From: Linum tenue
Taxonomy: Eukaryota > Streptophyta > Magnoliopsida > Malpighiales > Linaceae
Length of the DNA stretch: 64,000 nt
NCBI GenBank assembly: GCA_946122785.1
Contig: CAMGYJ010000007.1
Coordinates: 39,457,587-39,521,586, forward strand
Direction: 5' to 3'
Shown here piece by piece: positions 1 to 15,511 of this stretch (its first letter is position 1; each line of letters begins with the position of its first letter). The position numbers were made by a program, and so were the translations under genes. The notes beneath the pieces were generated by a model, which searched no databases, was not told the origin of the DNA, and worked only from the letters and a program-made list of their open reading frames with translations.

Positions 1-640
1 TAATAGATAAGAGAGAATGGCTATTGTGAAAATTTTAGATCGAGCACTAGAAAATGATAGTTGGACAGTTGAGATTCCTAAGAGTAGAGTAGGGTTGATC
101 CCGGCAAGTTCCAAGGATCATCACTATATTTTGGTGTCGAATAAGTCTTTTATATAGTCGTTACCCAAATCATTCAAGTACTTTGATTTATGAGTAGAAT
201 AACTCGATTTCACAATCTTGTTTAGTAGGGTAAGTCCATTCTAACGATTGGCTCTCCTTTGGCAACCTTGGTGAAAAAAGTAAGGGCAGTGGAGACTTGT
301 ATTCTTGCAACTCTTTTTGTATCACCCAAAACCTCAAAGGAGGAGAGTTTTAGTTGGAGGTCTTGATTTTTCAGGTCTAGATGCCTCTTGTGTAGCTCAA
401 CTCCACAACAAAGTCTCATTCCTCAAATCACTGCTTCATATAATTTGAGGGATTTCAGGCCTATTTCTTTTGTGATTGTGATCTACAAAATCATTTTCAA
501 GATTCTTACTTTACTTAACAATTGAGGACGTTCTCCCTTCAGTAATCATCGAGAACAAATTGGTCTTTACCCGAAAAAGGTGTAGTATAGAAACATATTA
601 ATGGCACAATAAAATATGGCACATACTAGAGGAGAGGCCT
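1..640. other. Intergenic DNA, no supported gene
   Basis: AT-rich sequence. The short open frames here have no recognisable domain or start context. I see no RNA gene or complete mobile element. Confidence 0.6.
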
Positions 641-800
641 TAGGGATGACAAATACCCACCCATGGGTAATTATAACCAAACCCAAGTAACCTATTGATA
701 ATGGGTAGGGTATGGATGAGATATATGTGGGTTTGGGGGTTTGTAGATATGTTTGGGTAAGATATGGATAGTGCTTCCATAATCTAAATGAGTATGGGTT
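641..800 (+). repeat. hAT-like element terminus remnant
   Basis: It begins TAGGGATGACAAATACCCA and runs into a stretch of repeated GGGTA/TACCC words. This is the same style of terminus as the complete elements at 15512 and 40422, whose ends read TAGGGATGGCAAT. No matching right end or target duplication is visible, so I read it as a truncated copy. Confidence 0.5.
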
Positions 801-1500
801 GGGTAAGGATATCGATTTACTTGATGGTGTTTTAACTAAAAAAATGCGATACTCCTCTCTGGCGTTCGGCTACCATTTCAACCGCCGCCACATCTGGATG
901 CTTCTATCCTCCTCCGCACTACCTATGGCGATAGACAACGCAAGCGGGAAACATCCAACAACATCGACCGATGTTGAAGAAATTGACTACGGCGAAGGCA
1001 AACTTTGTTGGAATAGAAGAAATTTCCTCTCTTCCCCAAAATATCTTCACTGTCGCTACCACATATCGCGCTCCTCTGCCGCCAGAAAAACCCTAATTTT
1101 GAACCGTAACTCCAGCCACCATCCCACAGAAGCTTCAAGGTTCCTTGTTCTTCTCGTCGCTCCTATCATAGCATTAATGAATGACACGTATTTGGTTTTT
1201 TGTTGGAGATTCCATGGTTGCAGATCTGCTGGTCTCCAACGTAAAATAGAAGCAGGGAAAGAAAGTTGTGGTTGAATCGTCTCTCTCCAAATCGATAACA
1301 AGGAGAGGAGATCTACCACGTTATTGAGGGTCTAAGGGAGGAGGGCGCAGACAAGAGGACGACAGTCAGCCAGATGCAGGAGCGAGGGAGAGAGATCAAG
1401 AGAATCAATGGCGGCGAGTTGCACAGTCGGAGGTGCAGACAGGAGGACGACACCGGAATGAACCCGGAAGGCAGCGGTGGCTTCGGACAGACGTGGCGGT
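801..1500. other. GC-richer gene-like insert beside a Mutator-like terminus
   Basis: This block is clearly less AT-rich than its surroundings and carries overlapping open frames on both strands, the longest at 799-1275 on the plus strand. None shows a recognisable domain. It directly abuts the repeat terminus at 1500-1754, the layout expected of the interior of a non-autonomous Mutator-like element. I do not call a gene here. Confidence 0.4.
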
Positions 1501-1754
1501 GGTTGATCTTTTATAAAAGATTATTAGGTTTTTTTAATGAATGTAATAATGAGGTGGAAAATATAAAAGATTATTTTTAATAAATTTTTAATTGTCACGT
1601 CATGTATTTAACGGTCAACTATGAAAGTTGACTGCCACGTAAGTTAGAGTTAACAGAAATGGACGGAGAGTGACCAAACTTGAACCATTTAACTAATTTG
1701 AGTAACTAAGATTGGATTTAAATATTTTCAGTGACCAACCATGCAATTAACCCA
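1500..1754 (-). repeat. Mutator-like terminal repeat, copy 1
   Basis: It contains the block 'aacggtcaact...agttgactgccacgt...gagagtgaccaaactt' and ends in a motif close to GACCAACCATGCAATTAA. The same block recurs inverted at 21645-21985 and in direct orientation at 41330-41592. Only one terminus is found here. Superfamily assignment (Mutator-like) is inferred from length and style, since no target duplication can be matched. Confidence 0.55.
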
Positions 1755-2764
1755 TTTATATTATGGTGATTCATTACAATGCAACAATTTAACATTCGCA
1801 ACTTTCAAACGACCCCTTAGTATATGAGAGACTGTATGATAGGGAATATGTCATTTTAATTGACAATTTGACAAAAAATATCATGTTTTGGCAAGCTAAA
1901 AAGTTCCCTAACGTACGTGGACGTCTTCAACTGGTTTTTTTTTAACATAGACATCCATAAAGGTAGCAGTCAAGAGTCATACAAAGTATAAAAGTAAACC
2001 AGGTAGTACGACTGTTGTCGAACTACCTATGAAAGGGCCGTTAGTGCCACAAAAGGGCAGCCCTATAAGCAGCTAAACCTGCAAAATGGACAAACACATA
2101 GACAACAAAAGAGTCGAAATTTCACAAACAAAAATAACCATGATCTCGAGCAATCCTCTTCTCCATCTCAAGATGTTAGTTTCCAAAGATTCAGGTCACT
2201 TGTTGACAGATTACTGAGATTGTCACATGTCTCTTTTGCCTTGGTTGCGAACCGACCAAGAAGTTCCCTGCAAAATGAACAAAATAATAGCCCAACAGGG
2301 CAAGGCCAAAGAGCCGGGGAAGGCCAACTATAGTACGATAGTCACTACTAAGTGAACTATCAATTTAAGAGCCTTTTAAGTCACAATATGGACATCCCTG
2401 GATAGCCTATGCATATAAACCAATAACACAATATAAATAGACTAATCTACAATAAGGATACATCCCTTGAGCATCGTCACTTGCAAAACAAATAAATATA
2501 AAGGATGGACCAAGCCCAACAGGCACATGAGAATAGTCCCAATATTTTTTGGCCTAGTACGACACCAACAGCCACGGCGGTAAACAAGATAAGGTCACCG
2601 CACCTACTTAATGCCCATAGTCGCCGCTGTAGGATTAGGATAAAAATGACACTGCCACGTATAGAGCAAGCTGCTAATAGCAATATAAAATAATAATAAT
2701 AATAATAAATAAATAAATTCTAATACTGATCTGCCACGTGAAATGAAAAGGAGGACTTATCCAA
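1755..2764. other. Intergenic DNA with a TAA microsatellite
   Basis: No coding region is supported. A short TAA/TAAA microsatellite lies at about 2690-2720. The stretch 2500-2764 is the 5' flank of the LINE. Confidence 0.6.
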
Positions 2765-2845
2765 TCCAGAGCTCACGTTTTTGCTCCGAGTTTTGCGGAG
2801 CACCTACAAAGAACAAACTTTCGACGTCCGCGCTAGGGTTTTCTG

Positions 2846-4496
2846 ATGGTGACGGCGCCATCGACGGCGGGGGCGCCAGACGTGAATATGAAGCCACCGG
2901 ATCCCACAAGTGGCACCCGACGTCCCCCGGAAGCTTCCTCGTCCCCGAATAGCAAGAGGAATAAGGAAACCATCCAACCAAAAAAGAAAGCTCGAGCCCT
3001 CAACCTGGATAAGGAGGGAGAGGTGGAAGACATAACGGAGGAGGAGATGGCGACCGAGTCTGAAGCTAGGTCGGGGAAGCTGGAGGGAGAACTGTTTGGC
3101 AGGGGTATTTGGACGGACGACTCAAGGAAGCGATTTAGCGAAATCCTCCAACAAGATAATTGGTATGTCGCCGAATCTGACTCGGAAGATGTGGCGCAGG
3201 CGGAAAAGGAGGAGGATGATGTAGAGGATGAGCAAGACAAAGATCCGTTGTGCCCGTCGGCTTTGTTTACGGCGGCGGAGAAAGCGTGATGGAGGCGAGA
3301 GTGGAGATCGGCCCTGGCCGTCAAAGGTTTGGGACACAAGGTGTCGTATGTACCATTGTCCCGGAGACTAAATTACCTCTGGGCTCGACATGGGGAGCTG
3401 CAAATATCGAATCTAAAAAATGGTTGTTTTCTGGTTCGATTTCGTCGACATGATGACTATGAAATTGCTATTAATGGTGGACCTTGGATGCTAGGGGATA
3501 CCTACTTAACTGTCATGAGATGGTATAAGGGATTCAATCCCTGGAAATCGGTAGTAAAGTCCACACTGGTGCGGGTACAGCTCCCGGATCTACCTATTGA
3601 ATTTATTAATAAGGAAGCGATCATGAGGATAGATGATCTGATTGGGATACCGATTAAGGTCGATAGAGCAACTGAGCTGGGCGCAAGAGGTAACTTTGCA
3701 AGAGTTTGCGTCGAGGTGGACTTGACGAAACCGCTGTTGGCACGATATAAGGTGGAAGGAACTGAGTACCTCATCCAATACGAGGGACTCGAAAACATTT
3801 GCACGAACTGTGGCCAGTATGGCCAAGTAACAGCTAACTGTCCATGCAAGGAGATAACTGAGGTGGCTGTGGAGGAAGAGGTTGAAATGGTTCCGGAAAC
3901 AGTGGAAGAGGAACAACCCAAAGGGCCAATTTATGGTGCATCATGCATGGATGATGGTTAAAAGAAAAGATAGGAGACCAAGCACTCGTGGTGCCCAAAA
4001 TGGTTCGAGAAGTGAAAAAGTGGAAAATGTCTACCACCCGCCAGGGAAACAGAATCGATTTGCTGCTTTCACCAAGGAGGAGCCAGACGTGAGACAACAT
4101 GAACATGGTACAGAGGAACGAAATATGGAGGAGCAATTAACTGGGAGTTCTGAAAAGAAAAAGGATGGATTTGGACAAGCTAGGAATGATTCCAAAACCC
4201 AAGGGATAAGGAAAGTTGTAGAAAGAGAAGACATAAGGAAGCAGGAGGCTTTTCGTCACAACTTGGGAAGAGGGATTGGAGCATACCAAAATAATGACAA
4301 CAACTCAAAGGAACGATTTGAACAGGAGAAATCGGTAGGGCCAGCTGGGAAAATGGAAAATCAGGAAACACGAAACAAACGCCGTCAGAAGGTATTAAGA
4401 AGAAAGGAAATGGCGCGGGGAGCCCATCCCCTTCGGGTCATAGATGAGAATCTTATGCTACAACTGCCGCGGTCTGGGGAGCAAGCGAGCAGTTAA
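2846..4496 (+). pseudogene. LINE ORF1 (DUF4283 / zinc-knuckle protein), broken
   Basis: ORF1 encodes the nucleic-acid-binding protein that coats the LINE RNA. The ATG at 2846 opens a basic then very acidic N-terminus. An in-frame TGA at 3287-3289 interrupts it just before the DUF4283-like domain (about 3300-3560, with NGGPWMLGDTYLTVMRW). A degenerate CCHC knuckle follows at about 3798-3845 (CTNCGQYGQVTANC), with Gln where His is expected. Near 3935-3947 a small insertion, apparently a 7-nt local duplication, shifts the frame. The reading then continues in another frame to the stop at 4494-4496, overlapping the start of ORF2. At least two lesions are therefore visible. Confidence 0.85.
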
Positions 4497-7400
4497 AGCT
4501 TTGAAGTCGCTTATGCGAAGAACTTCCCCGCAAATAGTTTTCTTAATAGAAACAAAACGAACTAAAGCTGAGATAGAGGAGATTCGGAAAGAGGTAGGCT
4601 TCGACAGAGGTGATAGTTGGCCGACTGACACTACGAGGGGAGGTCGGGCGGGTGGTCTCTGTGTATGGTGGAGGGAGGAGATAGATCTAACGGTTATGTA
4701 CGCCTCAAGTCACTACATGGATATGAAAATTGAAAGCGAAGTAAAGGAACGTGGAGATTTACAGGCATTTATGGTTGGCCAGGAACTGGCGTCAAAGACA
4801 ATACATGAAACCTATTACGGGAGTTAGCTGTTCAATGGCAGGGACCATGGATATGCGGTGGGGACTTTATTGAAGTTCTATCAGGAGATGAAAAGAGAGG
4901 GGGCCAAGTGAGGGAGGAAAGAGACATGATGGCATTCCACGACTACTTGGTGGAAACGAATCTCAGGTAATTAGACTTCCAAGGGTACCAATTTACGTGG
5001 GAAAATAGAAGACGTAACGAGGGCTACATCGAGGAAAGGTTGGATAGGTTCGTTGCGTCGGAATAGTGGCTAGACACTTTCAGAAAATACAAAATCCGAC
5101 ACCTTGATAAGACGCGTTCGGATCACCGCCCTATCATTTGTGACACTGAGGGCGATGAGGACGAGGATCCAAAATGGGGATGGAGTTTTCGGTATGACCC
5201 CTTGTGGTCAAAGCACGATGACAGTATGAAAGTAGTGCAGGAGGCATGGATGGGGAGCGGGGCGCTGAATGCGATGGACAAAATTAATAAATGTCGAGCT
5301 AGTTTGGAGGAGTGTAGCGTAAGAACTTTCCCCAATTTTCTAAGGAAGAAGGCCAAAATTCAGCGATCTATAAAGAGGCTTGATAAGATGCCGCAAACGC
5401 CCACTATCCAGGAACAGAGGTGGCAACTGGAAGAAGAATTGGCGGTGGTAGAAGACGACAAAGAAAGCTACTGGAAGCAACGATCTCATGCTGACTGGCT
5501 TAAAGAAGGTGATAAGAACACAAATTTTTTCCACAAAAAGGCATCAGCAAGAAGAAGCGGAATACAATCAGAAAATTATGCGATGCGGCAGGGAAGTGGT
5601 TTGTGGGGACTGAGGAATTATTTGAATGCTTAAATAATTAATATGCAGAGTTGTTCTCAGCAGGGGAGGTGCCAACAAGAGAACCAGTCATGGAGGCTAT
5701 TTCAAATGTGGTCACTCAAGAGGATAATGACCTACTGCTGCGGGTGGTGGATAGGGAAGAGGTCGTAAGCGCTTTGAAACAAATGGGAAGGAGAAAGGCG
5801 CCGAGACCGGGTGGCCTTTCAGTAGAGTTTTATCGATGATATTGGGAGGTGGTGGGCGATGATGTATGCAATGCGGTGAAAGGAATTATTGAACAAGGAG
5901 AGATGCCCCCGGACCTAAACCATATGCTCCTTGCTCTGATCCCAAAGGTAAAACAGCCAACGAGTCCAAAAGAATACCGCCCGATAAGTTTATGCAATGT
6001 TCTATATAAATTGGTGGCCAAGGTACAAGCGAATAGACTGAAGACGGTGCTGCACAAGGTTATCTCCCCAGAACAGAGCGCTTTTGTTCCCGGCAGGTAT
6101 ATTTCAGATAATGTGATGGCGGCGTTTGAATGTTTTCACACGATGAAAAATAAAGGAAAGAAGGGTAGGGGTTTTTAGCAGCGAAGACGGATATGGCAAA
6201 AGCCTATGATCGGGTGGAATGGCGGTTCCTGGCCGGGGTAATGAGAAGAATGGGGTTTGATGAACAATGGGTGCAGGCGATCATGCTGTGTGTGAGTTCG
6301 GTAACATTCTTAGTCTTGGTGAATGGTCACCAGTCACCACGTTTCCAGCCAAGCCGCGGCCTCCGACAGGGGGATCCCCTCTCACCATACTTATTTCTTC
6401 TCTGTGCGGAGGGACTCTCAGCATATACTGCAAAGGCGGTGAAGGAAAAGCGCATTCACGGGATACAGCCAGCTCGAGGAGCACCAGAGATTTCCCACCT
6501 GTTTTTCGCTTACGACTGTATCTTTTTTGCCAGGTCAAATGTGGAGGAAAGCCAGGAACTGAAGCGAATTCTAAATGATTATGAAAAGGAATCAGGACAG
6601 GTGGTCAGTTTTGAGAAATCAGAAGTATCTTTTAGCTCAAATGTCTTGACACATAGAAGGCTCAAGATTGGCGGGGTTCTGGGAATGCGAATTGTGGAGA
6701 AGCATAACAAGTACCTCGGTTTGGCAACCGAGGCTGTGAGATCGAAAAGCTGCTGTTTGAAGCAATTAAGGACCGAACAAGGAAAAAGTTGAACGGTTGG
6801 AAAGAAAAAACACTTTCAGTTGCAGCTAGGGAGGTTTTAATCAAGTCAGTGGCACAGGCTCAACTTACCTATGCAATGTCGGTGTTCAGAGTGCCGGAAG
6901 GAGTTCTCGGTGAAGTTCATAGTATAATAATGAACTTTTGGTGGGGGCAAAGGGTGGCGGAGAAAAGGGCGCATGGTTTAAGACTAGAGGAGATGGTGAG
7001 CTCAAAGGAAGACGGGGGCATGGGGTTCCGAGACGTTAGGGGTTTTAACGAAGCGCTTCTTGCAAAGCAGCTTTGGAACCTGTTATAGCGTCCACACTCC
7101 CTCATAGCACGGATTCTTAAAGCAAAATATCATAAGAGAACGTCAATCCTGGATGCTACGATGGGATATCGACCGAGTTTTGTATGGCGCAGTCTGATGA
7201 GTGCACATGAATTACTAAAGCGTGGCCTAAGGTGGAGAATTGGAAATGGTTCGGATGTGAAAATATGGGGTGATCGGTGGGTTCCGGACCTGGAGAATCA
7301 GTTTATACCCTCAGCCCCGATGGGGCTGCCTGTCAATTCTTGTGTCCGGGAATTGATCGATGATGAAATGGGGACGTGGGACGAAACTCTCCTAGAGAGT

Positions 7401-8544
7401 TGTTTTCCACATGAGGTTGCCCAGGCAATAAGACAGATTCCTCTAAGAGGTAACAAAGAGATGGATGTGATGATTTGGCACACAAGTAAGAGTGGGACGT
7501 ACACAGTGAAGGAGGGTTATAAGTTTTGGCTAAAAGAGTTTCTGGCAAAGAATGGAGTGGTTCCATTGGGTACGGCGGCAGTATGGAAGAAGTTATGGAC
7601 ACTTGGGGTTCCTCCCAAGGTTAGGCAATTTTTATGAGGTTCGCTCGAGAGATTCTACCTACAGGCGTTTGGGCAAGTCATAGGATCCCTCATCGAGGGA
7701 AGAATCGCCCTTTTTGTGACCAAATGGAGACCCAAAAGCATATTTTCCTAGATTACGAATGGTCCAGTCGGATATGGAGGAGAACAGATATTGCAGGCCT
7801 CTTTGAGACAGGGGGAGTAGGTTCGTTCCTAGAATGGGTGGCGGTAGTGCTAGAACAACGACCGAAGGAGGAGGTGGAGGTTTGGGGTGTGCTGTTATGG
7901 TATCTCTGGAAGGAGAGAAATGCTCATCTTTTCAATGGAGCAAAAGTATCTGAAGAGGAGATACCAACACGCGCTAAACTTCTACTAGAAGACTACAAAC
8001 AGAACCAGCAGAAACGAGGAGAAGGGCACACACACCAGGCGCGACATGGATGGAGAAAACCGGAAGGGGGTACTACCTCGGTATGTACTGATGCGGGATA
8101 ATGGAAGACGAGGGTGCAGGGCTTGGAGTGGTGATACGAGACTCGGAGGGGAGCTTTATTTTGGTTGCAGCTAAAAGGTTACGAGGAAGGTGGGAACCAG
8201 AAAGAGCCGAGGTGATGGCGGCGGTGTTCGGGGCTCAACTGGCGGATCAGTTCCGGCTGCCGAATGCTGTTTTGGAGACCGACTGTCTAAACCTTTTCCA
8301 CAAGTTGCAGAATCCGACAAATCAACAAGATGAAACCGGAGTCATATGCTGGAGCATAAGCCGATTTCTTGCTGCTACTGGACATGGCAAATGCCAATAT
8401 ATTAACAGAGAAGCTAATATGGCAGCCCATGACATGGCTCATGAGGAAATAGCTTGGAATGAGAGAGTTGTTTGGCTTGATACGCCACCGAGTTTTATTG
8501 TTAATCAGCTACAGATGGATAATGTAACCGCTTCGACTGATTAA
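4444..8544 (+). pseudogene. LINE ORF2 (endonuclease-RT-RNase H polyprotein), broken
   Basis: ORF2 should nick the target and reverse-transcribe the element. The endonuclease opens at 4444 (MRILCYNCRGLGS; catalytic Glu in IETK). After a frameshift near 4750 it continues with GGDFIE, where the usual active-site Asn of GDFN is Ile (4869-4871), and ends with an intact SDHRP. The RT domain spans about 5650-6800 and includes RGLRQGDPLSPYLF. Its active site reads FAYD instead of FADD (6511-6513). The zinc-binding RT tail lies at about 7560-7780 and RNase H at about 8085-8500 (DAG, ETDC, final HDMAH). In-frame stops are seen at 4806, 4968, 5064, 5837 and 7086. Further frame changes fall near 5600, 6178, 6790, 7635 and 8100. 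Confidence 0.9.
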
Positions 8545-8589
8545 TGAAATTTGAATACAGATCTCAGTAAAAAAAAAAAATCCAGAGCT

Positions 8590-8945
8590 CATCCAATTAC
8601 CACCGCCTCACCGCCTGTGACTGCATGCTGGAGGAAGAATCTGGAGGAGGCATAAGAGCGGGCGACGATCGGATCCGAGCTGGGGGGTGGAGAAGCCAAC
8701 TTTTGGAAGGAGAGATCGAGTCGGGAGGTGTAGAGGGAGGCGACGGTGAAGACGACGGCGGCGGTGGAAAGCAGCGAGAAGACGACAAGGAAAGTGAAGT
8801 AGGCCGCCTTCAACAACTAGAAGTAGGTCAACTCGGCGGTGAGCACGCCGTCGATATTCGACCGGCGGGAGGAGGCGACGGCGGGGGTTTGGTCCAGCTG
8901 CTTAGGGTTAGTTGTTGTACTTGTACTTGCACCATGCGGAATCCT
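8590..8945 (-). pseudogene. Decayed fragment of a plant multi-pass membrane-protein gene
   Basis: On the minus strand a proline/arginine-rich lead-in is followed by a hydrophobic helix containing VVFSLLSTAAVVFTVASLYT. This segment resembles a conserved helix of an uncharacterised plant membrane-protein family, as I recall it. There is no ATG. An in-frame TAG lies just before LLKAAYFTF (about 8818-8820), and the sequence diverges from the expected family after VASLYTS, running to a stop near 8590 beside the LINE. I read it as a non-functional gene fragment. A spliced gene with an exon starting after that TAG is possible but less likely. Confidence 0.4.
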
Positions 8946-9130
8946 TGGCGGTGGATCCTGCAGGAGTCTCCTCCTTCACGGTCGCCTTCAGGTGTGCGAT
9001 CCTAATCCCATGAAATCTCGCTCCATAGCTCGGCAGCGTCGAAATTACTGTTGTTGCTGTTCGTTGCCTGGTTTTTCTTTTACCCTTTTCTTTCTTTCCG
9101 ATTATTGAATTCAAACACATGAGAAAGGTT

Positions 9131-9162
<32 letters not shown>

Positions 9163-9330
9163 GGGGAAATGGTGGAGGTGGAGAGGTGGTGGTGGTGGGT
9201 CCCCTGTAAGGTGATCAGAGGAGTGGTGGGAGGGAGGGAAGAAGAGAAGACTTCCTTTGTATCCTTAATTTTTTTTTTTATTGCAGTTGATTGGAGTGAG
9301 TTGTTGCATTTTTTCTTAAGGGATGTGATA
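8946..9330. other. Intergenic DNA with a GA microsatellite
   Basis: No gene is supported. A (GA)n microsatellite occupies 9131-9159, followed by a G-rich GGTGG stretch. Confidence 0.6.
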
Positions 9331-9479
9331 CAGTTATGGCTCTAAGTTTTTGTCTTTCCAATGTGCTAGCAAGGGTAGACCGAGAAAGAGCGCTTCAATG
9401 TAGTTCACGATGGGTGATAGTTTGGAAAGGAGAGATAAGGATTTTGGCCGATGCTAGTGCCCTTGGTTTCAAAAGAGGG

Positions 9480-10435
9480 GTTTTAGTCAAAATCATAGAA
9501 CCTTCGGGTTTAGGTTGAAGATGTAGAACCTCACGTCGTGATTGCCACCACCCAAAAAAGCATTTTTCCCATGTCCAAGATAATTGACAGTCATCTGAAC
9601 CGGTGTCTAAGACCTCCAGACGAGCTAGTGGTGACAACTATCCCATGAACTCTAACATCTAGAGGTTACCACCGTGGTATTGAGATGATAGGGCCGAGAG
9701 TTTATGATTGTGCACGTCTTTTACACCGAAAAGGTCCGGGCCCCACTGGTCTTGAGAGTGAGTGATTCATTCTTGCTTTGCATGTCATATCATACCCCGA
9801 TGAGGACCTTTGTTGCCTTTCCATTTGTTCCTCGGACTTGAATTCCATGCATGGTTGGTTGTGGTTGATAAGTGGTCTTGTTGAGACTTGCATTGATCCA
9901 TGAACAAGGTGAGAACTTTTCGTTTGCCCGTGTTTGGTGGCTTCGAATGTCGTTTGTGGTGGATGTCGGTATTGCTTGCAACGGTCCATGTGTTGATTGC
10001 CAATAACCATTGAGAATTCCCGCTTCGTGCCCTTTGAGTTGTCCCAAAGTATTTGTGTAGGTTGAAATATTACCTTGTGTGTAATGGTTTGCTTGGGGAC
10101 AAGCAAACGTCTAAGTGTGGGGGAGTGATTCGGGCCGAATTGTACATGTTTTGCCCCCGTTTTACTTAGGTGTTTGTACCAAATTCACTCCTAAAAAGTG
10201 GGTTTTACGCTAGGTTCCTCGTGTTTTAGTGTGTTTCAGGATTCAACAGGTGAAACCAGCCTCGGAGTCGAAAGTTGGGCGAAAAAGATCGAAAACCAGG
10301 AGAAGAGGTGAAAAAGGGCCAGTTCACGACTTTCCCAGGAAGTTCACGGTCATGCAAGACCGTGAAGAGGAGCCCTTGACCGTGAATCGCGAGGCGTCCA
10401 GAGCAAAAAAAAAAAAAAAGGTTACTAATGCATGG
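9480..10435 (+). mobile_element. Ty3/gypsy 3' fragment: 3' non-coding region, polypurine tract and LTR start
   Basis: The hairpin GTTTGCTTGGGGACAAGCAA (about 10087-10108) precedes a polypurine tract AAGTGTGGGGGAG (10113-10125). A putative LTR starts at 10126 with TGATTCGGGCCGAA. The same hairpin, purine tract and LTR-start order recurs at 24460-24510, and both LTRs share TTTTACGCTAGGTT near 10203 and 24575. The LTR fades out around 10435 at an A-rich tract and no LTR end is found. The copy is truncated and no pol coding is visible. Confidence 0.65.
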
Positions 10436-10910
10436 CGAGTTCACGTTCTCTATGTAACATTATGTTGTTCATACATTTATAAATTTTATCAAATCTCATA
10501 TAACATATGAGTAATAACACATAACATCACACCAAATGTGTTTGGGATCACCTTATAGTAAAAATTCACACATATTTATATAACATCATTATTCAAATGT
10601 TCAACTTATATCTCCAACCCTTTACCTTGCAACGGTCGACCCGATACATGTGTGATCTGTTTTTCTTATCGGGTCATGATCAAAATTAGGTCAACCCACG
10701 GATCAACTCGCGAGTTTGACAACTACCCAAAATTTAGTCTAAAATTGTCACTTACTCCAATCTTTTTGCCAAAACAGGTATTAACCCCAATTAAAATGAC
10801 AAAATTGCAAGTTCTGAAATTTGGAGACGCCGGCTTCAAGTTCTCCTAAACCCTATAACCTCTGCCTGTCCTGCTGGGGCGCGAACAGTGGATGAAACGT
10901 CGAAGGGAAG
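10436..10910 (+). promoter_or_regulatory. Upstream region of the CDC48C-like gene with a telo-box
   Basis: This AT-rich stretch lies between the gypsy fragment and the gene. The telo-box AAACCCTA is at 10848-10855, about 55 nt before the ATG. In plants this element is common in promoters or leaders of translation-machinery and ribosome-biogenesis genes, which fits an NVL-type product. No clear TATA box was picked out. A TGA at 10893-10895, in frame with the ATG at 10911, sets the upstream limit of the coding region. Confidence 0.5.
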
Positions 10911-14615
<3,705 letters not shown>

Positions 14616-15511
14616 CATTGCGAGGTGCTCTACTTATTTTGGCCATTTGGTATAGTCGATTATAGAGCGACTGTGTTGAGCAGATGCATTGCAATTTTGG
14701 TTGATTTATTGGGCCATGTTTCTGCCATCTGGTTGGGCCTGTGTATCTCGAACAGGACATATATCAGTAGGCTGGGTCCACGGATGTCTGGGTGTGTGTG
14801 GGAGGAGAGGAAGGAGCTTTTGTACTGAAACGAGGAGAATACGAGTGAATGTTTCAGCGCAGAATTCAGTAGGCTTTCGTGGTGACCTGTGTTATTGATA
14901 AACTGGGATTCGGATGCTCGTAATAGCGTCGTACACGAACCAATACGGAAGACTAGCATTACTGTCATTCATTATGCGGCACAACAACCTGAAGCTACGT
15001 CGCATATCTGATCTGCGCGTCGTGGAATTACTGTCACGAATTCACGAGGAAAAATCGAACTTCCTATTTGGAGACTAACAACATTTGGAGGATCGCTACA
15101 AAGTACACATTGGGCAGGAGCATGAAGTAAAAGGGAGACAGATGAGAAAGAAAAGGAAGCAAACTAAAAGGAAGAGAAAGAGAGCACTCTTTGTTAGTCT
15201 GTGTGTAGGCCAAGAGAAAAAGGAAGACCGAAAAAGAGAGAAAGGGCATGGAAGTGGTGAATCTACTTCTACTCAACTGGACTGTGAGATTGTGGACCTA
15301 TGAGGAAAGGTGGTGGCTTTTCCAAAAAAAAAAAAAAAAAAGAGGAAAGGGCCCCGCCATTATTTGGGAATTGTTGGAAGCTCGAAGCTCCCTCCGCCGT
15401 CCAATGCCATTTATGCGGCGAACCACCAACCCCATCGTCTTATGCTTTTTCCCCTCTGCTACCCTACACGTGAACATGTGAATCCCATTCCCCAAAACCT
15501 TGGTTCGTGAC
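14616..15511. other. 3' flank of the CDC48C-like gene
   Basis: It presumably contains the 3' untranslated region. No further gene is supported. A 19-nt A tract lies near 15324-15342. The target duplication of the next element is at its end (15504-15511). Confidence 0.5.

Larger units (their letters stand above)
2776..8580 (+). mobile_element. Full-length L1-type LINE retrotransposon (degenerate)
   Basis: A 5.8-kb non-LTR retrotransposon. In order it has a short 5' leader, ORF1 (acidic N-terminus, DUF4283-like domain, zinc knuckle), ORF2 (endonuclease, reverse transcriptase, zinc-binding RT tail, RNase H), a short 3' end and a 12-nt A tail (8569-8580). The boundaries are fixed by an identical 11-bp target-site duplication, TCCAGAGCTCA, at 2765-2775 and 8581-8591. 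Several stops and frameshifts disable both ORFs, so this copy is non-autonomous. The C-terminal RNase H is typical of plant L1-clade elements. The insertion lies at the edge of a decayed membrane-protein fragment (8590-8945). Confidence 0.95.

Noticed and set aside
222..419. Minus-strand frame of 65 codons
   Set aside because: Short, no recognisable domain, AT-rich surroundings with decayed repeats.
10407..10421. A-run as a LINE tail
   Set aside because: It sits inside sequence matching a gypsy LTR start, and no LINE coding or target duplication is present.
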